The position numbers and the translations under genes were made by a program. Of a stretch of 64,000 nucleotides of DNA, positions 1 through 10,580 are shown one piece after another. The notes under the pieces were generated by a model. It had not been told where the DNA came from, did no database searches, and saw only the letters and a program-made list of their open reading frames with translations. Every line of letters starts with the position of its first letter. Position 1 is the stretch's first letter. The DNA is from Lunularia cruciata (lineage: Eukaryota > Streptophyta > Marchantiopsida > Lunulariales > Lunulariaceae), in contig OX419761.1 in NCBI GenBank assembly GCA_948567375.1, positions 59,832,501 through 59,896,500 on the forward strand, given 5' to 3'.

Positions 1-2352
1 GTATCTCTACCACGATGATAAACCAACGTGGACGCTCAACCCAACGAGGAGAAGACGGAGACTACGTGTGGCTGAATCAAGAGCAGTGAAGCCATCGACA
101 TCCGAAGTGACTGGTTCTGCGAGCTTCCGCGTTACGCAGGGTGGTCAGTCAAGTTTAAGTTTGCAGGTGGGAAAATCGCCTATATCCGGGGGTGCAAAGT
201 CCGAGCCCATATCCGCAAGATCCATGACTGGGGCGAGAAAGCAGGTGAAAGGAGTAGAGGAGACTGACACGGATACTGAGATTCTAAGCGATGAGGAGAG
301 TGACTTCTCACTTTCCGACTGTGTCCAGATCAAGGGAATAAAGCGCACCAGCCAGACTGAGTCGCAATGTAATATGGATTTTTAGAAGACATCCAACACG
401 AATGGTGACACTGTTGACACAGGGAAAGAAAGAGAACCGAGTCTCCGAACGGTTCATGGTGAGCTACAGGACTATGTTGAGTCAACGATTTAAAATGTAA
501 ACTGTTTTATGTCTGAGGTACAAGGTGCCCAACGTCAGCACAACTTCCACGTAAAGAAGTTGGATACTGAATATATGACATTGTCCCGAATTCGACCAAA
601 GGACATAACTTTCGAACATGAGTTGAGAAGTCCAGTAGACAGACGTGAAGAGACTTCCGCACCTCAGATGAAGAAAGGGACCATGGAACTGTCCAATAGT
701 CTTCAGAGTATTGGACATACGTATACAGTTCCTTGTCAATTAGAGGGATTAAATTTCCAACACAATTTGCCAGTTCCAGTCAATGAAGGTGTACAAGCTT
801 ATAATCTTCGTCAAGGAAAGAGCCTGACTGTAGCTCTTGGGTGGAGAGCCGATGACAACTCCAAACATTCAGCAGGGGTACCGACTAACCTCCCCAACCC
901 AAACCATCGACCGCGAGGAAAGGACAAGAACATAAGATGGAAGAGCGTCCTCCACCACGGGATGGACCGCAGAAGGAGGAAGAAGTGATAGGCGAATGCG
1001 ACCATGTAGACAAGCAAGAAGAGATCATCGAAGAAGATGTGATGGTGGAACCAGAGCAGGTCATCGAGGTTGCTCAAGGAGGGCAAGTATTGGAGAAAGA
1101 GCAGACTATTGATGAAGCATTCATTGTGCAAATAGAGAAGGTGAACCAGGAAGAGGAGACCATTGTTACCGAAATGGAGATGCAGAAAGTGGCACCCGGT
1201 ATAGAGGAGGAAATGCATACAGATTGTAAAGAACTTTCGAGTAGTAGTACTCATTTAATTTCGGAATAAAACTCAAAGGAGGGAAAGCGTGAGCAAGAAA
1301 GGATATTTTTCTCTGAGCAGCCAGACTCCTGTCCCAAAGTGCAGATGCTGACAGCAATTCCAACCAGAGAGATCGTAAAGACGCCTACCCCGGGGAGTTT
1401 AAATAAAAAGGTCGATTTTCCACAAAGCGCCCCTCCGATTGAGGTGGCCAAGATGGAAGAGACGAGAAGAGGAGAGCAAATAAAGACCACGATCCTACAT
1501 ATGAAGCAGATTAAGCAAGTGTTGCAAGAGTTTACGGAGCAGAACCGAGACAAGACCGAAGCAGAAGGAGAAGAAGAAATAAAGATCATAGAACAACAGC
1601 TTCAGCAGATCAGTCAGCAGTTCGAAGAGTTGGACGAGGGGAATCAGAAGGCGATGAACTTCCTGGCTGAACGAGCATCCAAGCAAATGGTAGATGCCGT
1701 CAACGAAGAAAGAAACTTAAGGTTGAAGGAAGAACGACCAGGTAACGAACGAAGGGAGAATCTTAACATGCGCGTGGATAGGAAGAGGAGATTCGAGGAC
1801 ATGTTTGGGTCTCCAGTTGATATACCAAAACGGGGTGAAGAGAGCATTTTCAAGCAGAAGTTTGGGTCTGCGCTCAAAAGATCAAAGGAAGATGAAGCAG
1901 GAAACACTTCAAAGCTTAATCCAAGTTTAAGGATTTGCTATGAAGAGGCAGTGTCTATGAAGTGGAAGTCGCATGTAGCAAATGATGGTGACGTCCTTAT
2001 TCAAGAACTTCATGATGCATATCAATATGTTACGAAGCTTCAACATGAGAAGGAGAAGATAAAGCAAGAGCTTCAAGATGCAGATCTGTACATCAAAGGG
2101 CTAGAAGAGGAGAAGAAGGCGATACAGCCAGAAAAACTAGCGATGGAACAACGTTGGTGTCAAACATTGGATACCAATAGGAAGTGGATAGAAGGATGGA
2201 CTCGATTTAAAAGGAAGATATCCCCCATGGTACTAAATAAACAAGATACCAACCCTACATCTCCTATAAAACAAGCAGTCTCCTATAAAACAAGCAGTTT
2301 AATGATCTCCTTAAGGTTGGCAATTAAAAACTTACTTGTCATTAATAAATAA
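1..2352 (+). pseudogene. Decayed acidic coiled-coil protein gene, 5' end outside window
   Basis: I do not recognise the family. Frame 2 is open from base 2 and continues past in-frame stops at 383-385 and 488-490 to 988. Protein-like sequence then moves to frame 1 (from about 937), passes a stop at 1267-1269 and runs on to the stop at 2352. Each stop is followed by the same kind of sequence, so this looks like one long coding sequence broken by three stops and one frameshift. The predicted product is charged: a Ser/Asp/Glu stretch near 270-345, a Glu-rich part at 960-1200, and heptad-like coiled-coil segments at about 1490-1740 and 1990-2160. There is no catalytic motif and no reverse transcriptase. 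Introns across the stops are possible but no good GT-AG pairs stand out. It borders the retrotransposon block but is less AT-rich than it. Decay is fairly sure; identity is unknown. Confidence 0.5.
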
Positions 2353-3350
2353 TCATTACATAAACAATATCCTATCGTAGAACTTATCATTGAAAAAACT
2401 AACATATATATTTTATAAATAATAATTACAATCCTTTTCAATTACTCACCCCGTAACGAGTACTTTATATACATTCAAGGCCAATTTTTAGTTCTAAGAT
2501 CTTTGTAGGGACTTGCTATTGCCACCCATGACTTGGCCAAGATGACGTGGTCCATGGCATTGCGTTGCCGTACTCAAAGTCATAGGTTCATTTGGACATA
2601 GGAGGACCATCGCATTGCCTTCTTTGTGAACGGGTGACAATAGCATAATTGTTGAATTGCTGAATGTCAATAGCAATTCCCTTTCTAAATTTAAAATAAT
2701 TATAATTAATCATAAATTTCTGAACTAGTGAACGATCTTGGTAAAGGGTTTTTTAGACAACTAATAAAATATCTAGCGAGTTCCAAAATGATGAGTAAAT
2801 AGGGAAAAAAATAACATTAAGAAAAAATTTATATAAAATTTAATATATTTATATAAAAAAAATTTATCAAGTAAAAGAGAACCAAGACGTAAAAACTAAC
2901 TAAAAAAAAATTAGTTCATGGCAGTAAACTCTTTAAATTCATTTCTGTTTCTCAAAATCCTCTTTTAATCATAATTATCAAAGAAAAAAACTATTCACTC
3001 CTTTTATATTTACTATATCTCTGGATATTATAAAAAATTTATATCTTATGCAAAATGTGATCTAACAATTTTGACAAATAGTCATATGTTCCACTTTTAA
3101 AAGAATAATATGTTTGGAGGTTTGCTTCCCAATTTGTCTCTTAATGAGCTTACTAACGGGATAATTATGAGAAGATTCAGTTATCTATTCTTAGGATTTA
3201 TATTCTACTCAATTTTTTTAATTTCTTTTACTTTTTATTAATTGGTTAAAATTGCATATCAAATCATAGTACTCATAGCATGGGTTAGTTAAGTTTTGCA
3301 TACTTAATATAATATACAAAAGATGTTAGGGTTTGCATATAACACTCTTA
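2353..3350. other. AT-rich spacer, no gene seen
   Basis: This stretch is very AT-rich, with long A and T runs, and has no open frame or motif I can assign. It separates the decayed coiled-coil gene from the first copia remnants. Confidence 0.5.
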
Positions 3351-5852
3351 CTATAAGACTACTCAAGGAAGGAACCTTGAACAAATGTGGAGGAGACAAC
3401 AAATGAGTGCTCATGGATAGTCTTTCTTGCTTCTAATAAAAGAAGCAATAGAGGTAACTACAAGTGTTGGACACAAAAGAAGACCTACATTTCTCAATTG
3501 AAGAAGAAAACAAGTTGTAACAAGTGCAAAATGAGGGGGCATTGAACAACAAGAGAATGCAGAGGTGAACAAAACCTCCTACAACAAAAGATGCACAATA
3601 CAACTAATCCTAAAAGTCATACCTATACTCTAATGACACAAAGTATCTAATTTGCTACTAACTTTAGCATTGCCACAAGTATAGTTTTACATATAGACAA
3701 TGTTATTTGGTATGCTTATTGAGTAGCTTCAAAGCACATGACCAATAAACAAAAGTAGTTCCAAGATTTCTAGAAGATTGAAGAAAGGACTTAGCCAATG
3801 TATATTGTAGACAATTCTAAGGTTTAGGTTGAAAGAGTTGGAGATATTTTGATTTCTTGTGGGATTGGTACAAGAAGAAAATAAAGAGCAATCAAAGGAG
3901 TTGCTATGTTCCTTTGTTTGAAAGTTAAAGCATAATCCATTTATTATTGGTCAAGCACCAAACAAAGGCATCCAAACAGCCTACACCAAAGAAAGTTTTT
4001 ACATGGAGAAAGATGAAGCAATGGTGATGTCGTGTGTTTTTGATTCAAAGCTCTACAAATTTCAAATCAAGTTACCAAGATAGGTGACATTTCTTGAGTT
4101 AACTCTATTATTGGAAGCAATAGGGAAGAGTGAGAAGCTAGAAAAGCAAAAAGAATGCTAAAATTTAGATATTGCACTTTGGTATTAAAGGTTTGGTTAT
4201 CTCAATCTTGCATATATTAGGAAGATCAAGATAGATGGACTATTAGAGTGCTTCAATTTGAAACCAAAAAAACTTGGTAATCAACAGTATTTCTACTATG
4301 ATGCAAAGGTTTTAAGACAGTAGCATAGATTACTTTTTGCAAAATCAAGCACAAGTAGATACAAATATAAGGTTGGAGAGTTCTTTTACCATGGTGTTTT
4401 TGGTTCTTTGAGTGTGAGTTCAATAGGATGATCAAGATATTACCTCCTTTTCAAGGATACTAGTGGTTTCAAATTTGTATTTGTCTTGAAAGAGAAGTCA
4501 AACTCTCTCTTGCTTCAAAGAACTTTACACACATGTAGAAATTGAATGTAGGGGTGAAGATCAAGAAACATAGATTTGATAGAGGATGTGAGGTGAATAC
4601 ACTCAAAAGGAATTTGCTTGTTTTGTATAGAGCATTGGATTTGTCCATGAACTCATAAAACTTTTAAATCCAAAGCAAGAGAGAGCAGAGGAATAAATTT
4701 TGATGCAACAAGAAGCATGTTGTTTTCAGCAAGTTTCCAAAAGAGTTATGGATAAAAGCAATTGGAGTTACTACACATATTTTGAATGAAATTCAATAGA
4801 TTGCCAAAGAAAACTCCTTAAAAGCTTTTGCATGGAACAAAACCAATAGTTACTTTTGAGAAATTTTGATTGCTTAGCCTTTGTGCACACACCAAGAGAT
4901 CTAAGAAAGAATTTTGATGCAAAGGTGTCCTTGTTAAATTATCCAAAGCTTGTAAACTATGGGATTAGAAGAAAAAAAAAGATATGTGAAAATAAGGATG
5001 TCATGTTTAGAGAGGAGTTACATTATCATGGATGGCCATAGATGCTTAATTTAGATGTAATTTATTTTCAAGAAAGTGGTGGAAAGCAAGTCAATGTTAG
5101 AATGAACATTGATGAGATAGAAGTTGATTGGGATTTTCCACAAGCTTCTAAGGAGTCTAGGAAGGATGCTACAAAATAATCCACAAGCAAGGCTAGCATG
5201 TTTCCACTTCAAGAAGAGAGTTAAGACAATCAAGAACTTGATTTTTCAAAGGAGCTCAACGTCAACCTTTCAAGATGGGGAAATTCATAGAAGTAGGAGA
5301 ATGAGAAGACCACCATAAAAATCTATGAATGGGATTACAATAAGACATCTTATGCTTGCATTGTTGCAACTAAGATTGAAGGAGATGATGTAGAGGCAAA
5401 TCTTGTTACATCCAAGATGCATTGCAATCACTTGAGTAGATGAAGGCCATGTATGAGGAATTCAAGTCCTTGAAGAAAAAAACAAAACTTGGAACCTAAA
5501 AGGATAAAAGGTATCGCAGCAAGTGGGTTGAGCTATCAAAAGCAAGTAGTTCAACTATGAGAAGATATTTGCTATGGTAGTCAAGTTTTATTCAATTGGA
5601 TTTGTTCTTTTGTTAGCCATAACAAAAGACATGAAGATATCTTAATTTGACATCATGACAATTTTTCTTTAACTTATGGTGATTCATATGATTAGATTTA
5701 CATGGAGCAAACACAAGGATACCTAGAAGCTAGAAAGGAGAGGTGTGTTTGTGGATTGATGAAGAGCTTATATAGCTTAAACAAGCCTCAAGGAAATTGA
5801 ATATGAAGTTTGATGACTTCTAAGTGAGGTATGAGTTGCAACTATCACTCAA

Positions 5853-5991
5853 CATTGGGTAATTGGTTGGTGAGTCTACCTTTGGCAAGACTAGAGATTG
5901 GATCTTCCACTTTTTTTGACAGCATTGAGTAATTGGTTGGTGAGTCTACCTTTTGCAAGAGTGGAGATTGGATCTTCCACTTTTTTTGACA
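5853..5991 (+). repeat. Two-copy tandem repeat, period 70 bp
   Basis: Two consecutive copies start with CATTGGGTAATTGGTTGG at 5853 and CATTGAGTAATTGGTTGG at 5923, and both end with a T-run followed by GACA. They differ at only a few bases, so the duplication is younger than most of the surrounding copia decay. The repeat sits in a segment of about 300 bp that does not read as copia reverse transcriptase and probably represents inserted DNA. Confidence 0.8.
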
Positions 5992-6843
5992 AACAAAGTC
6001 CTGCTTTGGGGGCCTTTGAACCTATGGGCCATACTTAGTGTAGAAATAATATTAACTCTTGAAGTTCAAATATCTTCAATAAGAGGTAATACTTCTAAAA
6101 TGGGCATTGCTATGACATGCTTCATGCAGGTAAATGATTGATCTTTGTGTGTATCATGGATCCAATATAATCCTCACTATCTTTGTAGACAATGATGGAT
6201 TTGTATGAAAGATAATCTCATATTGCTTCCATGCTAGAGAGTTTGAAGTTACACATGGAGGAAGATACTATTATGTAGACTTTAGATTTCTTGTGACACA
6301 GAGAATCGAAAAATAAGAATGACTCAAGAAACATATGTAAAGTAAATTATAAAATGGTTCAATCTTGGAAATGCATATCTAGTTGCTACTCATGTAGATC
6401 CAAATACCAAGTTACAAGTAGAAAAAAAGAACCAATTAGAGCACCCTACCAAGAAGCAATAGGATGTTCAAGGTATGCAATGATTGATATAAGGCCACTA
6501 ATATAGCTTATGAGGTTAGCAAATTGGCAAAATTCAGTTTGAATCCATCATCTTAACATTAAGAAGTAATGAAGAGAATTTTTAAGTACTTCAAAAGTAC
6601 TCTAAATTATAGATTAGAATTTAGTGTAGGATCAAATGCTACTAATACACTAGTAAGATCCAACATTACCGATTTTGCAAGTAACTTAGATATTAGAGAG
6701 TCATGTAGTGTTTAATACTCATAATGAATGCTACACAACTTACTTCAAGCAACTAATAAGAACAAAGCTTTGTTACTTTTTCCATAGAGGTAGAGTATAT
6801 AGTAACATGTTTAGTTGCCAAGGAAACAACATAGCTTTATAGA

Positions 6844-7383
6844 TGTAATAATATTAGCTAGACATATTATCTAGATGTGGAAATTGGCTTGGTAATATCT
6901 AGAAGGATGTTATATATGATGGTCTAAGTAGATCAGATAGAGGTGTCACCAAAAGAATACTTCCACTAATAGGGGAAAGGCTGAGAATACTTTGAAACCT
7001 TTAGGGCAAAATGTGAAAGCCTAAATAGATGAATTTGGCATAAAAAATTTGGCCTCTATTTTTCCTTGTCAAAAGCTTTCCAAAAGTACCTCACCCATGC
7101 TGTTAAAAGCTTCTCCAATATTCTCTTTGGTCAAACTGGTTTGACCAACCAAATAGGACAAGGATCAACATGTCACCAATCCATGCAACTAATCTTAAGG
7201 TGGAGATCATTGACATGTCACCTATCCATATATTTGATCCAAGATGGAGTTCTATTTGAGTGGATCATCTTTGCTATATAATTAACACAAGGTGCTCCTT
7301 TGGGGCATTAGAATATTGAAGGATGAAGCCTTTTGTTTGTCTTGTATTTCACTTGGAGGTTATCTTTTCCTCAAAACATTACA
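6844..7383 (+). mobile_element. Solo LTR (540 bp) inside the copia relic
   Basis: The element begins TGTAATAATATTAGCTAG and ends CATTACA. It matches the LTR family found elsewhere in the window: a promoter-proximal block with ATCAGATAGAGGTGTCACC, then a block with TTTGACCAACC, and a TATA-like region near 7275 followed by GGTGCTCCTTTGGGGCATT. It carries only one copy of the repeat of about 157 bp that is doubled in the longer LTRs. The flanks are ATAGA on the left and ATAGG on the right, a five-base target duplication with one mismatch. Copia RNase H sequence reads on both sides, so this is a solo LTR left by recombination after insertion into the older copia element. Confidence 0.85.
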
Positions 7384-7791
7384 ATAGGTCACTCAAGGAA
7401 CTACAATTTGGATAAGATGATCCAACTCCAATCTATAATGACAATCAAAGTGCTATCAAACTAGTGTACAAACTAGAATTCCTCAAGAGAACCAAACATA
7501 AAGATATCCAAAATAATTAAATATGATTAAATAATTATATGTGAGAGAAGCAAGAGATCAATTTAAGCTACACTAACACCAACAATCAAATTTTAGATAC
7601 TACTATGAAAGCTTTACCAATAGATATGTTTTGTAAGTTTAGAAGTTTAATTGGAATATTACAATTTCTTAAATGAGTGTAAGTGTTGAAATTGCATTTA
7701 AGATGGTAGTATACATAACATGTGATATTTGAGTTTCATATCTCTAATATTTTATATTATAGAAGTTAAATTTTACATATAATGGGGTGGT

Positions 7792-7978
7792 GTAATGTTC
7801 CAAAGACAAGAGAAACATAAGGCTTCATCTCTCAATAATCTGAGTACTCAAAGGAGCATCTTGCTTTCCCATAGAGCAAAGAAGATCCTCTCAAAGGGAG
7901 TTGCACCCTGGATCAGATACTTGGATTGGTGATATGTTACCAAGATACACCCTTGGATTAGTTGCATGGATAGGTGAT
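7792..7978 (-). mobile_element. LTR 3'-end fragment, minus orientation
   Basis: This is the reverse complement of the end of the common LTR family. It starts TGTAATGTTCC and contains the complement of the GGGGCA and TATA-proximal region and of the AAGGGTGTATC block. It stops where the next copy starts with TGTAATATTC at about 7980. It is one of several head-to-tail LTR pieces of this family in the window. Confidence 0.7.
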
Positions 7979-7979
7979 T

Positions 7980-8449
7980 GTAATATTCAAAGGATAGGAG
8001 AACCCCCAAGAGAAACACAAGAGAGGAAACACAAAGTTTTAACACTCAATATTCGGAGGCTACAAAGGTGATCCTTGTCCTATCTGGTTGGTCAAACAAG
8101 TTTGACCAGAGGGAATCTTTAGGGAATCTTTTTGTAGGAAGCTTAGAATTACATGGGTGAGATATTGTTGGAAAGCTCTCAATGAGACAAATAGTGGTGA
8201 GGGGAAAGAAAGTCTTTGGGTCTCAATGGGAGTGGAATTTTTCCATTTTCAAGGCCTAATTCATCTATTTAAGCCTCCAAAATTGGCTTTGAAGTTTTTA
8301 GGGTGTTTTTCTACTCTTGCCGTGTTAGTGGAAGTACTCTTTTGGTTACACCTCTATTTGATCTTCTTAGTCCATCATGTATAACATCCTTTCATATGTT
8401 ACAAAGCCAACTTCCACCTCTAGGTAACATGCTTAGCTACTAGTATTAT
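7980..8449 (-). mobile_element. 3' LTR of the minus-strand chromovirus
   Basis: This reverse-oriented LTR starts TGTAATATTC on the plus strand and ends AGTATTATA, the complement of the LTR start. The purine tract of the minus-strand element abuts it at 8450-8463. It therefore is the 3' LTR of the gypsy element whose integrase and chromodomain lie at 8520-10097. The ATCAGATAGAGGTGT-type promoter block is present as its complement near 8350. Confidence 0.75.
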
Positions 8450-8463
8450 AAACCTCCCCCTTT
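8450..8463 (-). other. Polypurine tract next to the 3' LTR
   Basis: Read on the minus strand the sequence is AAAAGGGGGAGG, immediately before the LTR start. This is the usual plus-strand primer of LTR retrotransposons and fixes the direction of the element. Confidence 0.75.
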
Positions 8464-9224
8464 TAAGATGTAATGGCATTGTTGTGAAGCTACTGCTCAA
8501 AAGATTACACTAACACTAGTGCATGGGTCAAGTTGGATGCTCTTTCTCATGTTGCCTCATAATATGTGTATCCTTTCCAATGTATAAGATATTCCACATG
8601 CGGATGGTTGGTACCATGGAAGCATTTCTAGAGAATGCATTTGACTTCATATATCTCCATGCCATCAATGATGTTGGACAAAGTCTAACTTCTTGTATGG
8701 AAGGAAAGTAGGGTGGCCATGACACATTTGCATAGTAAGGAAACATGGAACACTAGATGGATCTTTGTGTGTGGTGGTAGCTTGAGGTGATTTGCCATTG
8801 TGCAAATTAGACAAAGGATAGGAAAGGGCCCAATAAAATGATCTCTCAGCTTACAAGGGTCAATTAACATGAGGTTGGTTGTGGACAACCAAACTTGATC
8901 CTTGACATTAAACTCTATGTGCCAATGATATGCATGCATAATGCTTTTGTCAATTTTGGGCAATCTGCTACTTATGCTTGGTGTTCTACACACCATGTTG
9001 GTTTTTAGAAACAAATTGTTGATAGCGTCAATCTTGGTAGCCATAGAATAGATCTTCATCAAGCTCAAAGGTGTGAAAGAATGCTCTCCATACATGAGGA
9101 GAATAGAATTTACCTATAAAAATTTAGTGAATGCATCCACTCTATTTGTCCACTGATTTGTGGATAGTAAGCCGTGGATATGACCAATTTGGTTTTGAAG
9201 ATACCAAAGAGTGTTCAAACAAAC

Positions 9225-9934
9225 TGTAATACCAAGGGTTAGCCATATGATCTAGATGTGAAATTCGGTTCGGTAACATCTAGAATGATGTTATACATGA
9301 TGGTCAAAATAGATCAGATAGAAGTATCACCAAAAGAGTACTTCTACTAATAGGGCAGAAACCAAAATATAGTTGAGAACCTTTGAACCAATAGCTAGAC
9401 ATATGATTTAAAGGTGAGAATTGGTTTGGTAACATCTGGAAGGATGTTACACATGATGGACTAAACAGATCAGAAAGAGGTATCACCAAAAGAGGACTTC
9501 TACTAATAGAGTAGGAACCGAAATATGCTTGAAATCTTTGAAGGCAATTTTGGAGGCCTAAACGGATGAATTAGGCCTAAAAAATGTGCAGATTCTCTCC
9601 CCCCAATGGAGGAAAGGCTGGCCTTCCCTCCCCCTGGTTTGTCTCGTCAAGAGCTTTCCAACGGTACCTTACTCATGTGATTATGAGATTCCTACAAGAA
9701 GATTCCCTAAAAGATTCTCTCCGGTCAAAGCTTGTTTGACCAACCAGATAGGACCTAGACCAGACAAATCACCCATCCAAGTAAGTAATCCAAGGGTGGA
9801 GCTTGCTGACATGTCACCTATCTGTGTCCCTAATCCTATGGTGGAGCTTCCTTGGAGGAGATCCTCTTTGTCTATATAATAAAGAGAAGGTGCTCCCTTG
9901 GGGCATCGAATGTTTGAGTGTGCAATCTGTGTTT
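9225..9934 (+). mobile_element. LTR of the common family inserted in gypsy integrase, 3' end truncated
   Basis: It starts TGTAATACCAAGGGTTAGCC and carries the two tandem copies of about 157 bp (starting near 9231 and 9391), the GAGGCCTAAACGGATGAATT-like block near 9570, the TTTGACCAACCAG block, and a TATA box at 9872-9879 (TATATAAT). The last 80 or so bases of the canonical LTR, including GTATTACA, are missing. Integrase sequence reads on both sides, so it landed in the older minus-strand element. Confidence 0.85.
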
Positions 9935-9980
9935 GCCATGGTGAGAAAAGACTACAAGCCATGGTGAGAAAAGACTACAA
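9935..9980. repeat. 23-bp tandem duplication at an LTR junction
   Basis: GCCATGGTGAGAAAAGACTA plus CAA occurs twice in a row, at 9935 and 9958. One copy belongs to the interrupted integrase (HHGL region on the minus strand). The duplicate lies exactly where the LTR loses its 3' end, so it looks like a repair scar. Confidence 0.75.
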
Positions 9981-10097
9981 CTAAGTACAATTGAGCTAAT
10001 TGTGGTGCAATCATGTCCTTGGTGCTAGGACATACATAAATCATTTTGAGTTGATCAACAAAGACTATGATGAAGTCAAACCATGAGGTGGTCTTGG

Positions 10098-10567
10098 TGT
10101 GACAACCCGACAAGTATCACTTTGCGATAATTAGTAAGTAAAGTTTGTTCTAATAATGTAAAAATAGGAGTTTTGTAACAAAGTTAGTAGGGCTAACAAA
10201 GTAACAAATAAGACAAATTAACCTAGAATATTTTGGAAGTATCTAGGAAGCTTCTTGGGAAGCTTCCCAACTAGTTTAGCTTGCACCTCAAGTAAGTAGC
10301 TTCTAGAAGCTTCCAACAAGCTTAGCTTGCATGCCAAGTAGGTGGCTTCAAGAAGGAAGTTTCTTGAGAAACTTCCTTGTTAACTTGGCTTGCACTCTAA
10401 GAAAGTGGCTCAAGAAAGCTTCTTGAGAAGCTTCTCAAGGGTCTTATATGCTACTTATAAATACCAAAGCCAAAGCTCATGCTAGGTATTTAGAGTTTTC
10501 CCTGATTCCAACGTCCCAATGTGAGCTTCCATTCTCCTATTTCTCTCCTCGGTCTTGGTCTTTTACA
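10098..10567 (+). mobile_element. 5' LTR of a plus-strand Ty3/gypsy element (470 bp)
   Basis: The LTR begins TGTGACAACCCGACAAG and ends GGTCTTTTACA, followed at once by a primer-binding site, so both ends are well defined. It is a different family from the TGTAATAC LTRs. U3 contains several inverted GAA/TTC blocks between 10246 and 10436 and a TATA box at 10455-10462. The element it starts is truncated at 12287. Confidence 0.85.
10246..10462 (+). promoter_or_regulatory. Heat-shock-element-like array upstream of an LTR TATA box
   Basis: Four blocks contain GAAnnTTC-type units: 10246-10267 (two GAAGCTTC units), 10301-10314 (TTCTAGAAGCTTCC, a full TTCnnGAAnnTTC), 10355-10376 (an almost perfect palindrome with GAAGTTTC and GAAACTTC), and 10413-10436 (GAAGCTTC plus its mirror). 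A TATA box (TTATAAAT) follows at 10455-10462. Heat-shock factor binds alternating GAA/TTC pentamers. That this LTR is heat-responsive is inference from the motif pattern. Confidence 0.5.
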
Positions 10568-10580
10568 TTGGTATCAGAGC
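10568..10580 (+). other. Primer-binding site, initiator tRNA-Met
   Basis: TTGGTATCAGAGC follows the LTR end directly. TGGTATCAGAGC is the usual plant retrotransposon site complementary to the 3' end of initiator methionine tRNA. Confidence 0.9.

Larger units (their letters stand above)
3350..7790 (+). mobile_element. Degenerate Ty1/copia retrotransposon (gag-PR-IN-RT-RNase H relic)
   Basis: Copia domains appear in the usual order but with many stops and frameshifts. A gag zinc knuckle (C-x2-C, G-H, C) lies at 3516-3560 with a stop in its middle. A decayed protease region lies near 3700-3850 and still reads HMTN and VDNSKV. A GAG-pre-integrase region (WHY-RFGYLN-like) is near 4180-4260. Integrase core traces at about 4550-4700 read DRG and VHEL. 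The 3' integrase part is at 4856-5037. Reverse transcriptase traces read YMEQTQGY near 5700, with the VDD-type motif decayed to FVDN near 6190. RNase H traces are at 6330-6830 and 7390-7650, including IYNDNQSAI and RTKHKDI. The order PR-IN-RT-RH is diagnostic of Ty1/copia. Two insertions split it: a block at about 5850-6140 and a solo LTR at 6844-7383. I could not see its own LTRs. It is certainly not functional. Confidence 0.8.
8464..10097 (-). mobile_element. Ty3/gypsy chromovirus 3' half: integrase plus chromodomain (decayed, split)
   Basis: On the minus strand the integrase core reads from 10097 to about 9960 (FIIVFVDQLKMIYVC, then LAQLYL and HHGL). It resumes from 9215 with ISTAYYPQISGQIEWMHS, the usual STAYHPQTDGQTE region. 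Next comes the C-terminal integrase block at 9095-8685 (VKDQVWLST, RDHFIGPF, LKLPPHTKIH, VFHVSLL). A chromodomain follows at about 8660-8530 (EIYEV, then HVEYLIHWKGYTYYEAT). Two stops lie in the chromodomain. An unrelated plus-orientation LTR (9225-9934) interrupts the integrase. Gag, protease and RT of this copy are missing because the LTR of another element begins at 10098. The chromodomain places it among the chromoviruses. Confidence 0.85.

Noticed and set aside
1-2352. Viral or bacterial origin of the decayed coiled-coil gene
   Set aside because: Nothing in the motifs supports a donor; coiled-coil acidic sequence is too generic.
10098-10567. Assignment of the heat-element LTR to a copia (ONSEN-like) element
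   Set aside because: The sequence following it has gypsy-type gag and protease, so it is not a copia element.
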